Assembly (NCBI GenBank): GCA_022446905.1
Contig: JAKVBT010000013.1
Coordinates: 44,136-88,937 of the forward strand
Direction of reading: 5' to 3'
From: Phycisphaerales bacterium
GTDB taxonomy: Bacteria; Planctomycetota; Phycisphaerae; Phycisphaerales; SM1A02
Length of the DNA stretch: 44,802 nt
How positions within the stretch are numbered: position 1 is the first letter of the stretch; each line of letters starts with the position of its first letter. The position numbers and the translations under genes were made by a program. The notes beneath the pieces are model-generated. The model made no database searches. It saw only the letters and a list, made by a program, of their open reading frames with translations, and was not told the origin of the DNA. This document shows positions 17,478-25,339 of this stretch, piece after piece.

Positions 17478-18083
17478 TCAGTCGCGACTGGTGCGCTTCG
17501 TCTCGTATAGAACATCGGGCACGCGCTGGCCCATTCGGGTGTCATCGGCTTCGGCAAGAGGCTCAACTTCGCTCTCAGTTGCTTGATGCCGCGCAGCCAG
17601 ATACTGGTAGACATCAGTCCCTCTGGACTTCCAGCCGATCTCCTCGGCAGTGAGTTCCTTAATTTGCCTTGCCGGTGATCCAGCCCACAGCGTCCCAGCT
17701 GGGATCTCCGTTCGCTCCTTCACAAAAGCAAGCGCACCGACGATGCTGTTCTCCCCCACATGCACATCATCCATCAGTACTGCATTCATACCGATCAGAG
17801 CATTACGCCCGACTGTGCATCCATGCAGCACCGCACCGTGCCCTACATGACCATGTTCATGCACGATGACATCCTTACCTGGGAAACAGTGCACAACACA
17901 GGTGTCCTGAATGTTGCTTCCAGCCTCCATGATGAGCCGACCGATGTCACCACGAAGCACGGCACATGGACCCACTAGACATCTCGGGCCCACATGCACA
18001 TCCCCAATCAGTACCGCAGACGGATGCACAAAGGCATCCGGGTGTACGACGGGTGTAATGCCTTCGTAACTGAAGCAGGGCAT
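17478..18083 (-). CDS. paaY: PaaY, left-handed beta-helix thioesterase/gamma carbonic anhydrase family
   Basis: This 201-residue hexapeptide-repeat protein matches PaaY along its length: ITPVVHPDAFVHPSAVLIGDV, RGDIGRLIMEAGSNIQD, HGHVGHGAVLHGC, ALIGMNAVLMDDV, ENSIVGALAFVK and the C-terminal AEEIGWKSRGTDVYQYLAAR. The metal-binding histidines of gamma-type carbonic anhydrases are present (HCFPG, HVGHGAVLHG). In enterobacteria PaaY is a thioesterase that hydrolyses dead-end CoA adducts such as 2-hydroxycyclohepta-1,4,6-triene-1-formyl-CoA, freeing CoA. Its ATG overlaps the paaN stop by one base (TGATG), so the two are translationally coupled. It is the second gene of a paaN-paaY operon. Confidence 0.92.
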   Translation of the reverse strand: MPCFSYEGITPVVHPDAFVHPSAVLIGDVHVGPRCLVGPCAVLRGDIGRLIMEAGSNIQDTCVVHCFPGKDVIVHEHGHVGHGAVLHGCTVGRNALIGMNAVLMDDVHVGENSIVGALAFVKERTEIPAGTLWAGSPARQIKELTAEEIGWKSRGTDVYQYLAARHQATESEVEPLAEADDTRMGQRVPDVLYETKRTSRD

Positions 18084-19780
18084 CAGCCCACAACCTCTTC
18101 AACTTGCGAAGGAACAAATGTCCGACTCGCAACCATGCGGAAGCGATCTGCCACAAATGCTGCATCGCACAAAGTGGCGTTGCCAGCAGGATTGGCACCT
18201 GAGACATGAAAGTCGCTAAATGCAGCGGACTGATTGATCCAGATCTGACCGGCAAGATTGCAGGAGGTTGCCACCCCCGCATCGGTCAGCGCCTCAACAG
18301 CCTTCTCCTGCACCTGCGGATCACCAGTCCACACACCCGCGGTCAATCCACCTTGTTGACGGGCCGAGTCAGCAGCAAGTTCGATGGACTCTGCAGTACT
18401 CGAGGTTCGCACGACATACACAATGGGGCCGAAGGCCTCCGAGCGCCACGATGGATCATCAGCTTCGACTTGCACAATCAGCGGCGTTGCCGTTCGCGCC
18501 GATGGAAATCTTTCATTTTCTATTGCTGATGAAGAACGGAGCACAGTATCTGCGTCACGTGAAATTGAACTGACCCTTGCAGCAGTAGCTTCTGACTGAA
18601 TCGCACCGAGCACTTCCGCAGCACGGGCGGGGTCGGACACAAACCAATCAACCGCCTTGACAATCGCTCCAACAACTTCGTCGAATCCCAGCATCCCTTC
18701 CGGACCGCGAATTCCCGACTCGGGAATAAAGATATTTTGAGGTGTCGTACACATCTGACCGGAAAAGAGACAGAGTGAGAAAGCGATATTTCCTGTCACA
18801 GCCCGCAAATCTTCAACACCATCCAAAATGATCGAGTTCACGCCTGCCTTTTCGCTGTAGACCCGCGCCTGGGTTGCATTGGACTCAATCCAATCACCAA
18901 AGACATTGCCACCAGTGAAGTCCACGATGCGAATCTCATCGCGGATCACAAGATCCTGCGCCACTGGCTGCTCCACAGAATCGCATGCCAGAGTGACCAG
19001 ATTGGGATCAAAGCCAGCGTCCCGCAACACTGCCCTGGCAGTCTCTACGGTAATTGCCAACGGCAACACAGCGCCGGGATGTGGCTTAACCATGACAGCA
19101 TTCCCTGTCATGAGACTTGCAAACAAGCCGGGGTAGCCATTCCAAGTCGGGAAGGTTGAGCACCCGATGTTGGCAGCAATGCCACGTGGAACCACGCGCC
19201 AAGTCTTGTCGAGAGTCACGACTTCCGTCTTTGATACCTTCTTTGTCCAAGTCGCCTCACGCGGGCATCGGGTCATTTCACGCCAGGCGTATGCGACTGC
19301 TTCAAGACCTCGATCCTGCGCATGCGGACCACCTGCCTGAAATGCCATCATGAATCCTTGACCAGTGGTGTGCATGACAGCCAGCGCCATTTCAAAAGAC
19401 TGCGCATTCAATCGGCTCAGAATTTCTAAACAAACTCCAGTGCGATCCTCAATCGATGCCCGCTTCCAGCTATCCATGGCACTGGTAGCTGCGGGAATGA
19501 GCACATCAAGATCGACCCGGGGATAACGGATTCCCGTTTCGATGCCATATGGCGACTGCTCGGTATCAACCCATTCAGTGACACCAGGCTGTTCCAGATC
19601 GAACTGACCTCCGAGTCGCGCTTTCCATGCAGCCATCCCCTCGTCTCGGGCGGTCTCGCCATAGATCCGCCCACTGGGCACCTCGGGATAAGCCGACCAG
19701 AAAGTGCGTGCGTCAATCGCTTCAAGAGCGCCGTTAAGCCTCTCACGATGTGTGTCCAGCCAATTCGTCGTCACGGGCAT
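18083..19780 (-). CDS. paaN: PaaN, aldehyde dehydrogenase family protein of phenylacetate degradation
   Basis: This 565-residue protein matches the PaaN aldehyde-dehydrogenase type found in phenylacetate clusters. It has the ALDH nucleotide loop DFTGGNVFG (288-295), the general-base Glu310 in YSEKAGVNS and the catalytic Cys344 in FSGQMCTTPQN. About 90 extra N-terminal residues precede the ALDH fold, as expected for PaaN. In organisms lacking PaaZ, PaaN is thought to oxidise the ring-opened semialdehyde to 3-oxo-5,6-dehydrosuberyl-CoA, with ring hydrolysis supplied by a separate hydratase. No PaaZ or MaoC-like hydratase is in this window. AAGGAG lies 5 bases before the ATG. It is divergent from a permease gene with 114 bases between. 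Confidence 0.92.
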   Translation of the reverse strand: MPVTTNWLDTHRERLNGALEAIDARTFWSAYPEVPSGRIYGETARDEGMAAWKARLGGQFDLEQPGVTEWVDTEQSPYGIETGIRYPRVDLDVLIPAATSAMDSWKRASIEDRTGVCLEILSRLNAQSFEMALAVMHTTGQGFMMAFQAGGPHAQDRGLEAVAYAWREMTRCPREATWTKKVSKTEVVTLDKTWRVVPRGIAANIGCSTFPTWNGYPGLFASLMTGNAVMVKPHPGAVLPLAITVETARAVLRDAGFDPNLVTLACDSVEQPVAQDLVIRDEIRIVDFTGGNVFGDWIESNATQARVYSEKAGVNSIILDGVEDLRAVTGNIAFSLCLFSGQMCTTPQNIFIPESGIRGPEGMLGFDEVVGAIVKAVDWFVSDPARAAEVLGAIQSEATAARVSSISRDADTVLRSSSAIENERFPSARTATPLIVQVEADDPSWRSEAFGPIVYVVRTSSTAESIELAADSARQQGGLTAGVWTGDPQVQEKAVEALTDAGVATSCNLAGQIWINQSAAFSDFHVSGANPAGNATLCDAAFVADRFRMVASRTFVPSQVEEVVG

Positions 19781-19894
19781 GTGCTCCTTCCGGGCGAGGC
19801 ATTGTAGATCAAGCCGCCTAGGACCATCTGACGGCCGATACCAGCCCGTACTACAATCAAATCCGCCATCTATGATCGGGGCGGCATCGATCCG
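19781..19894. promoter_or_regulatory. Divergent promoter region between paaN-paaY and the permease operon
   Basis: These 114 bases must drive both paaN-paaY (minus) and the permease-hdeD pair (plus), which suggests shared control. Two imperfect direct repeats, ATCAAGCCGCC (19812-19822) and ATCAAATCCGCC (19857-19868), about 45 bases apart could be regulator sites. On the minus strand a TACAAT hexamer lies about 30 bases upstream of paaN. I do not recognise a named operator. Confidence 0.4.
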
Positions 19895-22015
19895 ATGGCA
19901 CCTGCAGCACAGTCCGGCACGTTGCGCAAAGAGATCACACTCTTTGGCGTCTTTGCAATTGCACTTGGCACCACTGTCAGTGGCGGCCTCTTTTTGCTTC
20001 CAGGCATCGCCTTTGAAAAGATCGGCCCAGCCATTCTGCTGGCCTATCTGCTGGCCGGACTGGTCGCCCTGCCCCCGCTGCTGTGCATGTCCGAGTTGGC
20101 CACAGCGATGCCTCGAGCAGGCGGATTCTACTTCTACGTCGATCGTGCCTTCGGACCGTTGGCCGGCACTGTCGCTGGTATCGGGACCTGGCTGACCCTG
20201 ACGCTCAAAACTGCTTTCGCGCTGGTTGGCTCGGGCTACTACCTCGGCCTCTTCATGGATGATCCACCAGTCACCCTGATTGCGGCGGTCTTGGCAGTCG
20301 CCTTTGGCTTGCTCAATCTCATGGGCGCTGGCAAGGCAAGTTGGATGCAGTCAGCGTTGGTCATTGCTGTCTTGGCGATTCTCGCCTGGTTCATCGCCTT
20401 CGGTAGCCCGGAAATCAACACAACCCACTTCGAAGGACTCTGGTCCACCAGCGGAAGTGCTGTTGCCTCCATGATTGGCGTGGTTCTGATCTCATACATG
20501 GGACTGACCAAAGTGGCGAGTGTCGCTGAAGAAGTACGCAATCCTGAACGGAACATCCCGAAAGGCATTCTGCTTGCACTGGTTGCAGCCATTCTGATTT
20601 ACATGGCCGCCCTGGCGATCATGATCGGAATCATTCCAGCTGATGAACTCTCCAGCACCTACACACCCGCCGCCGTCGCCGCTGAATACTTCTCGGGATC
20701 TGTCGGCACCATCGTGATTTCAATTGCTGCCATCGCATCCTTCCTTGCGGTAGCCAATGCTGGCATCTTGAGCGCGTCCCGCTATCCACTGGCTATGGGA
20801 CGAGATCACATCTTCCCGAGTCTCTTCCGCAGGCTTGGGAAAATGGGTACTCCAGCCCCCGCGATCTTCCTCACTGTCGCACTGGTTGTGGTCGAAGTAC
20901 TGCTCCTCGATCCTTTGGTTATTGCCAAGTATGCCGGCACAATCCAACTGGTGATCTTTGCTGCCTTGTGCGCCGCAGTGATCATCATGCGTGAAAGTCG
21001 GCTCAACTCCTATGACCCTGGTTTTCGCGTGCCCTTCTATCCTTGGATGCCGCTCATCGGCATCGTGCTTTCCCTCACAGCCGTTGTGCTGCTCGGGTGG
21101 ATTCCTGTGCTCTTCACACTCGGGATGATCGTCATCGCAGTGATGTGGTTCCATTGGTATGCAGCACGTAGAAGTCGACGTTATGGCGCCATCTTTCATG
21201 TATTTGCGCGGCTCGGAGAAAATCGATTTGACCCATTGGATGTGGAACTTCGTGGCATCATCAAAGAGAAGGGCCTACGGGCAGCAGATCCTTTTGAACA
21301 AATCATCGCGCATGCCAGATTTATCGATGCAGATCAAAACGACGATTTTGAATCACTTATTCAGAAGGCCAGCGAGTCACTGGCGGGCGAAACCCGCCGC
21401 GGCACTGAGCACTTCATGGATGGCTTTCATGAAGGAACGCGTGTAGGCGCGACACCCGTTGCCGGGGGAGTGGCATTGCCACACATGCGCCTTGATGGAC
21501 TCGATCGCTCTCACTTAGTGCTTGTGCGATGTCGGGAGGAATTGCAGATTGAATTGGGCAGCGGCGTCCCTGGAAGCCACTCAGTCATCGGCGTACACGC
21601 GATTTTCTTCATGGCCAGTCCAGAGTCAGATCCAACCCAACATCTGCGACTGCTTGCCAGCCTCGCTGGAGCAGTGGAACAAGATGGTTTCATGGATCAC
21701 TGGCTCAGCGCGAATGGCCCCACCGAAATCAAGCATGCCCTCCTGCGAAGCGAATACAGCCTCACGCTCCGTATCGACCAGGACACGACCACACGCGTAT
21801 GGCTCAACCAGTCCATTGCTGAACTCAAGTTGGCCGAAGGCATCCTGGTCGCGCTGGTGTATCGTGACGGCCAACGCCTGATCCCGACTGGACGTACGGT
21901 TCTAATGGAGAACGACCGCGTCATCCTGATCGGAGAACCCGAAGAGATCATGGCGCTGCGATCACAACTTCAACTCGACTCGCCCACTGGAACATCCCCG
22001 GAGACCATGTCATGA
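19895..22015 (+). CDS. APC-family permease fused to PTS EIIA-like and RCK_C-like domains
   Basis: Residues 1-425 form a 12-helix APC amino-acid permease: the first helix has the GTTVSGGLFLLPG substrate motif, and the second-helix region has MPRAGGFYFYVDRAFGP. A cytoplasmic linker follows. Residues about 470-620 resemble a PTS EIIA type-2 (PtsN-like) domain with the would-be phosphorylated His in GGVALPHMR (codon at 21482). Residues about 635-695 resemble an RCK_C/TrkA-C ligand-binding domain (ENDRVILIGEPEEI). Such tails could gate transport according to PTS or nucleotide signals. The substrate is unknown; divergence from paaN makes an aromatic compound or amino acid plausible. The stop overlaps the next ATG (ATGA). 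Confidence 0.87.
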   Translation: MAPAAQSGTLRKEITLFGVFAIALGTTVSGGLFLLPGIAFEKIGPAILLAYLLAGLVALPPLLCMSELATAMPRAGGFYFYVDRAFGPLAGTVAGIGTWLTLTLKTAFALVGSGYYLGLFMDDPPVTLIAAVLAVAFGLLNLMGAGKASWMQSALVIAVLAILAWFIAFGSPEINTTHFEGLWSTSGSAVASMIGVVLISYMGLTKVASVAEEVRNPERNIPKGILLALVAAILIYMAALAIMIGIIPADELSSTYTPAAVAAEYFSGSVGTIVISIAAIASFLAVANAGILSASRYPLAMGRDHIFPSLFRRLGKMGTPAPAIFLTVALVVVEVLLLDPLVIAKYAGTIQLVIFAALCAAVIIMRESRLNSYDPGFRVPFYPWMPLIGIVLSLTAVVLLGWIPVLFTLGMIVIAVMWFHWYAARRSRRYGAIFHVFARLGENRFDPLDVELRGIIKEKGLRAADPFEQIIAHARFIDADQNDDFESLIQKASESLAGETRRGTEHFMDGFHEGTRVGATPVAGGVALPHMRLDGLDRSHLVLVRCREELQIELGSGVPGSHSVIGVHAIFFMASPESDPTQHLRLLASLAGAVEQDGFMDHWLSANGPTEIKHALLRSEYSLTLRIDQDTTTRVWLNQSIAELKLAEGILVALVYRDGQRLIPTGRTVLMENDRVILIGEPEEIMALRSQLQLDSPTGTSPETMS

Positions 22016-22593
22016 CCCAAGATCCCGCAACTCACGCCGTCAGCGAAGCCCGTGATCGAATTCAGCACCAAGGCACCTGGGTGGTGATGCTTGATGGCAT
22101 CCTTCTCATTCTGCTCGGCGTCTTTCTGGTCATCCCAGACGAGTCGGCCCATGATCTGATCATTCGTGGACTGGGCATTCTGTTGTGTGTTGCTGCCATC
22201 ATGGTTGGTGCCAGATTGTGGACCAGCGCGATGTCGCGGCACATGGGGCCGCTGGCATGGCTGGCATGCATTGCCCCAGCTGTCATCGGGCTGATTCTGA
22301 TCATCTGGCCGAGGGAATCTCTCGAGGCCATTGCAGTGACTGTGGGTGTGGTCGTTTTGCTTCGCGGCATCATTGAGACCGCGGTAGGACTATCAGTTCG
22401 GCCACAAAAAGGGTGGGAGTTTCTCAGCCTTCGAGGGGTCGTCACTATTGCTCTTGGGATCTTTTTCCTGGCATTCAGAAGCTGGGCGGCCTACCTGTTG
22501 TTGATCTTGCTTGGCATTGATTTGATCGCGCGTGGGGCCACAGGGGTGAGCACCGCTCGAGCACTACGCCGCGCCGATGGCAGCACCTCATGA
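22012..22593 (+). CDS. HdeD/DUF308-family membrane protein
   Basis: This 193-residue protein has about six hydrophobic helices in three pairs and the DUF308 pattern, with repeated GI(L/V)L-L-G--L---P segments (VMLDGILLILLGVFLVIPD, RGVVTIALGIFFLAFRSWA). HdeD is linked to acid resistance in enterobacteria, but most family members have no defined role. The ATG overlaps the permease stop by 4 bases, so expression is coupled to that transporter; a helper or stress function for it is possible. The charged C-terminus (ARALRRADGSTS) is cytoplasmic-looking. Confidence 0.82.
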   Translation: MTQDPATHAVSEARDRIQHQGTWVVMLDGILLILLGVFLVIPDESAHDLIIRGLGILLCVAAIMVGARLWTSAMSRHMGPLAWLACIAPAVIGLILIIWPRESLEAIAVTVGVVVLLRGIIETAVGLSVRPQKGWEFLSLRGVVTIALGIFFLAFRSWAAYLLLILLGIDLIARGATGVSTARALRRADGSTS

Positions 22594-22941
22594 CTCAGGA
22601 CAGCAGGCCCAAAGCCTCCAACTCCAAGCTGCTTCATGGGCTATAGGCCCAGTAGGCCCTGATGCACTTGCCTAGTGCGAGATCCCCTCTTGCACATAGC
22701 GTTTTCAGGCACCTCCCACCGATCCGCCAAGCAGATGGAGCAAACCCACGGATTCGACAGAATCCCCCCATATTGACCCCAAAATGCCGTTAGATGACAC
22801 CATCAGGGGCTTCTAACGAAATCAGCCACCGGATTTCTCCCTTCTCAAGGTGGATTCGGTCACACACCACTAGGTTGACCCCATAGGTGGTTGTGCAGGC
22901 TAGCCATGACGCTGGTCGCCACTAATGACGAGGAGCCGTCC
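22594..22941. other. Non-coding interval upstream of the HD-GYP gene
   Basis: No convincing gene is seen in these 348 bases. The first part has GGGC/GCCC repeats (22635-22668) that can fold in several ways, a possible end of the hdeD transcript. The second part has two copies of TTGACCCCA (near 22773 and 22875), a -35-like hexamer with extension, and CCACC/GGTGG arms near 22828-22856. CCATAGGTGGTTGTGCA at 22881-22897 nearly matches a stretch upstream of the FG-GAP gene (9342-9358). AGGAG at 22931-22935 is the ribosome-binding site for the next gene. Confidence 0.5.
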
Positions 22942-23604
22942 ATGATCGACAGCACACCACTGATCAACATCCCAGCAGCCACGGTGCTGCACCGCATCAG
23001 CCCTGACCATCTGGCAATCCCTGAGGATCTGCCTGAGGCCGCCAAGACGGTGCTGACTCAACTACACCGCTGGGATACAGACACCATGGAACACTGCCTG
23101 CGAGTTGGCAAAATGTGTGAAGACTTTGGTCGCTGGCTGAATCTCGACCAAGACGAACTGGCACTTCTTCGCCTAGCCGCCTATGTGCACGACGCTGGCA
23201 AGCTCCGCGTTGGAACCGACATTCTGACAAAGGACGGTCGGCTGACTGACTATGAATACGACACCGTCAAGAAGCACGCGGAGTGGGGCGAGGTCATCCT
23301 TCGACGAGCAGGGTTTGACCAAAACGTTCTCGCAGTAGTGCGCGGGCATCACGAGCGTTGGGATGGTCACGGATATCCAGATGGTTTGAGTGCCACAGAC
23401 ATTCCACGCGCCGCCCGGATCATTGCACTGGTGGACACCTTGGACGCAATGTCCGCAAAGCGTAGTTACCACCGCCGACGAACCAACTTCCTTGCACTGG
23501 CTGAGATTCGACGATGCAGTGGCACGCAGTTTGACCCTGAACTCGCCACCACCTTCATTGATTTCGTCTGCCAGCAACTGACCTCAGATCGACGCGTCGC
23601 CTGA
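22942..23604 (+). CDS. Stand-alone HD-GYP domain phosphohydrolase
   Basis: This 220-residue protein has the HD-GYP metal ligands in order: His51, His83-Asp84 (YVHDAGKL), His112, His136-His137, and the signature HHERWDGHGYPDG with Gly-Tyr-Pro at 144-146, then ALVDTLDAM. HD-GYP enzymes hydrolyse cyclic di-GMP or related cyclic dinucleotides. No receiver or sensor domain is fused; the first 40 residues are short and unassigned. I chose the ATG at 22942 because AGGAG lies 6 bases upstream; an ATG at 22906 and a TTG at 22891 are in frame without such a site. A tRNA gene follows after 40 bases. Confidence 0.9.
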   Translation: MIDSTPLINIPAATVLHRISPDHLAIPEDLPEAAKTVLTQLHRWDTDTMEHCLRVGKMCEDFGRWLNLDQDELALLRLAAYVHDAGKLRVGTDILTKDGRLTDYEYDTVKKHAEWGEVILRRAGFDQNVLAVVRGHHERWDGHGYPDGLSATDIPRAARIIALVDTLDAMSAKRSYHRRRTNFLALAEIRRCSGTQFDPELATTFIDFVCQQLTSDRRVA

Positions 23605-23644
23605 CATCGAAGAGAATCACCGGTGCAGTACCATGCATGGTCAT

Positions 23645-23718
23645 GCCCCGGTAGCTCAGTTGGATAGAGCAGGGCTTTCCTAAAGCTCAGGTCGTAGGTT
23701 CGAATCCTGCCCGGGGTG
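23645..23718 (+). tRNA. tRNA-Arg (anticodon CCU)
   Basis: The sequence folds as a cloverleaf: acceptor arms GCCCCGG and CCGGGGT with discriminator G, a D-arm GCTC...GAGC, anticodon stem GGGCT/AGCTC with loop TTCCTAA (anticodon CCU, reading AGG), and a T-arm with loop TTCGAAT. CCA is not encoded. The first acceptor pair is G-T. The HD-GYP gene ends 40 bases upstream and a 12-base palindrome, ACCATGCATGGT, lies at 23630-23641 just before it. Confidence 0.93.
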
Positions 23719-23776
23719 TTGTTGCCACCCATCGCAGCACACTCCACACAAGGCACAGTTCGAAGCGTCTCAGCAT

Positions 23777-25339
23777 TCAAGCCAGGATGTATTCAGCAGC
23801 CAATGCCTGAAACTGTGCAACTTGCCTTGCCTGCCAAGCTGCATCGTGCCCAAGTTCGCTGGCCATAATCTCAGCAGTCGCCGCCGCACAGGCGGAAGCC
23901 GCGCGAGCATCAAGTAGCAAGGCTCTAGTCCGGCGTGCCAGTACATCTTCTACTGACCAAGCAAACTCATGTCGCACAGCATGCGCTACGACACCGCGTG
24001 GGTATGGCAGTCGTTCATTCAAAAGTTCATGCCCGCCATCAATTTCATCACACACACTGAGCACTTCCAACGCATCTGCACCGTACACACGAAGCCAGTT
24101 CTGCTCCGGCATCGCAGGGTCTGATCGATCCACCCAACCACGAAGGTGCAAAGACTCGGTCACACAAGGGTGATGTTCGAGACCTCCAACATCAATTGCA
24201 TGGTCGAGCACGTCAGCAGCCATGCGCCGATAGGTAGTCCACTTGCCCCCGATGACTGAGACAAGCCCACCACGCGAGACGAGCACCTCATGTTCACGAC
24301 TGATTTGCTTGGTTGCCTGACCCTCGTGCTTGACCAATGGCCGCAAACCTGCAAAAACGCTGAGGACATCACCTCGATTCGGATCACGCGCGAGATAACG
24401 CGCAGCGTTGCGCAATATGAAATCCACCTCCTCATCAGTCGCGCGAGGTTCTAGAACTGGCTCAGGGGCGTGCTCATCAGTCGTGCCCACCAAACACCGC
24501 TCATGCCAAGGAATGACAAACAAAATGCGCCCGTCATCTGTATGCGGCACCATGATGGCCGTCTCACCCTGTAGAAATGAACGGTCTAGTATCAGATGCA
24601 CACCGCGACTTGGCTCCACGACCGAAAGAGCCTCAGGATCTTCCATCCGACGAATGCTGTTGCTGAAGACGCCAGTTGCATTGACAACAACCCTTGCCCC
24701 AACCTGATAGTGCTCCCCAGTCAACGCATCGGTCACGTGCACGCCATCTACATGCCCGGATGCATCATGACTGAGTCCAGTGACCGGGGTGTGATTGAGG
24801 GCCACCCCGCCATGATCAATCAGAGTGCGCACCAAGGTGACGCACATTCGTGCATCATCGAATTGACCATCGTGATACTCGGTACCGCCATCGAGCCCTT
24901 TAGATTCCAGATTTGGAATCAACTCCAATGTCCGTTTGGCGGAAAGCGAACGCGACTTGGCTAGATTTAATTTTCCCGCTAGCAGATCGTAGAGTTTGAG
25001 CCCGATGCCATAGAACGGACCTTCCCACCATTTGTAACGCGGCACAACAAACGCGAGATTGGTGACAAGGTGCGGGGCATTGTGATACAGAAGACCCCGC
25101 TCATGAAGGGCTTCCCGAACCAAAGATAGGTTGCCCTGTTGAAGATACCGCACGCCACCGTGCACTAGTTTGGTAGACCGACTGCTTGTTCCCTTGGCAA
25201 AATCCTCTTGCTCAAGAAGGAGCGTTCGATATCCGCGCGTTGCCGCATCTACGGCCGTTCCCAATCCACTGGCGCCACCACCGATGACGATGACATCAAA
25301 TGATGTCTTGAATGCTTCGTGTAATGACTCACGTGTCAT
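23777..25339 (-). CDS. glpD: Aerobic glycerol-3-phosphate dehydrogenase GlpD
   Basis: This 520-residue FAD enzyme oxidises glycerol-3-phosphate to dihydroxyacetone phosphate and passes electrons to quinone at the membrane. The FAD motif VIVIGGGASGLGTAVDAATR lies at residues 16-35, followed by the GlpD hallmark GTSSRSTKLVHGGVRYL. Later conserved stretches are VVNATGVFSN, SRGVHLILD, VIPWHERCLVGTTD, VFAGLRPL and GGKWTTYRRMA, then the C-terminal DAO_C helical domain. The start overlaps the glpK stop by 11 bases, so the two are coupled, with glpK first. The length fits the family (about 500-550). Confidence 0.95.
   Translation of the reverse strand: MTRESLHEAFKTSFDVIVIGGGASGLGTAVDAATRGYRTLLLEQEDFAKGTSSRSTKLVHGGVRYLQQGNLSLVREALHERGLLYHNAPHLVTNLAFVVPRYKWWEGPFYGIGLKLYDLLAGKLNLAKSRSLSAKRTLELIPNLESKGLDGGTEYHDGQFDDARMCVTLVRTLIDHGGVALNHTPVTGLSHDASGHVDGVHVTDALTGEHYQVGARVVVNATGVFSNSIRRMEDPEALSVVEPSRGVHLILDRSFLQGETAIMVPHTDDGRILFVIPWHERCLVGTTDEHAPEPVLEPRATDEEVDFILRNAARYLARDPNRGDVLSVFAGLRPLVKHEGQATKQISREHEVLVSRGGLVSVIGGKWTTYRRMAADVLDHAIDVGGLEHHPCVTESLHLRGWVDRSDPAMPEQNWLRVYGADALEVLSVCDEIDGGHELLNERLPYPRGVVAHAVRHEFAWSVEDVLARRTRALLLDARAASACAAATAEIMASELGHDAAWQARQVAQFQALAAEYILA

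Noticed and set aside
20720-21199. Minus-strand open frame rich in His and Asp within the permease gene
   Set aside because: It is opposite a clearly coding APC permease; the composition follows from the reverse complement of hydrophobic codons.
23466-23780. Minus-strand open frame with PGRIRTYDL and YPTELPG words
   Set aside because: It is the antisense of the tRNA-Arg gene and of the end of the HD-GYP gene; such words are a known artefact of translating tRNA genes.
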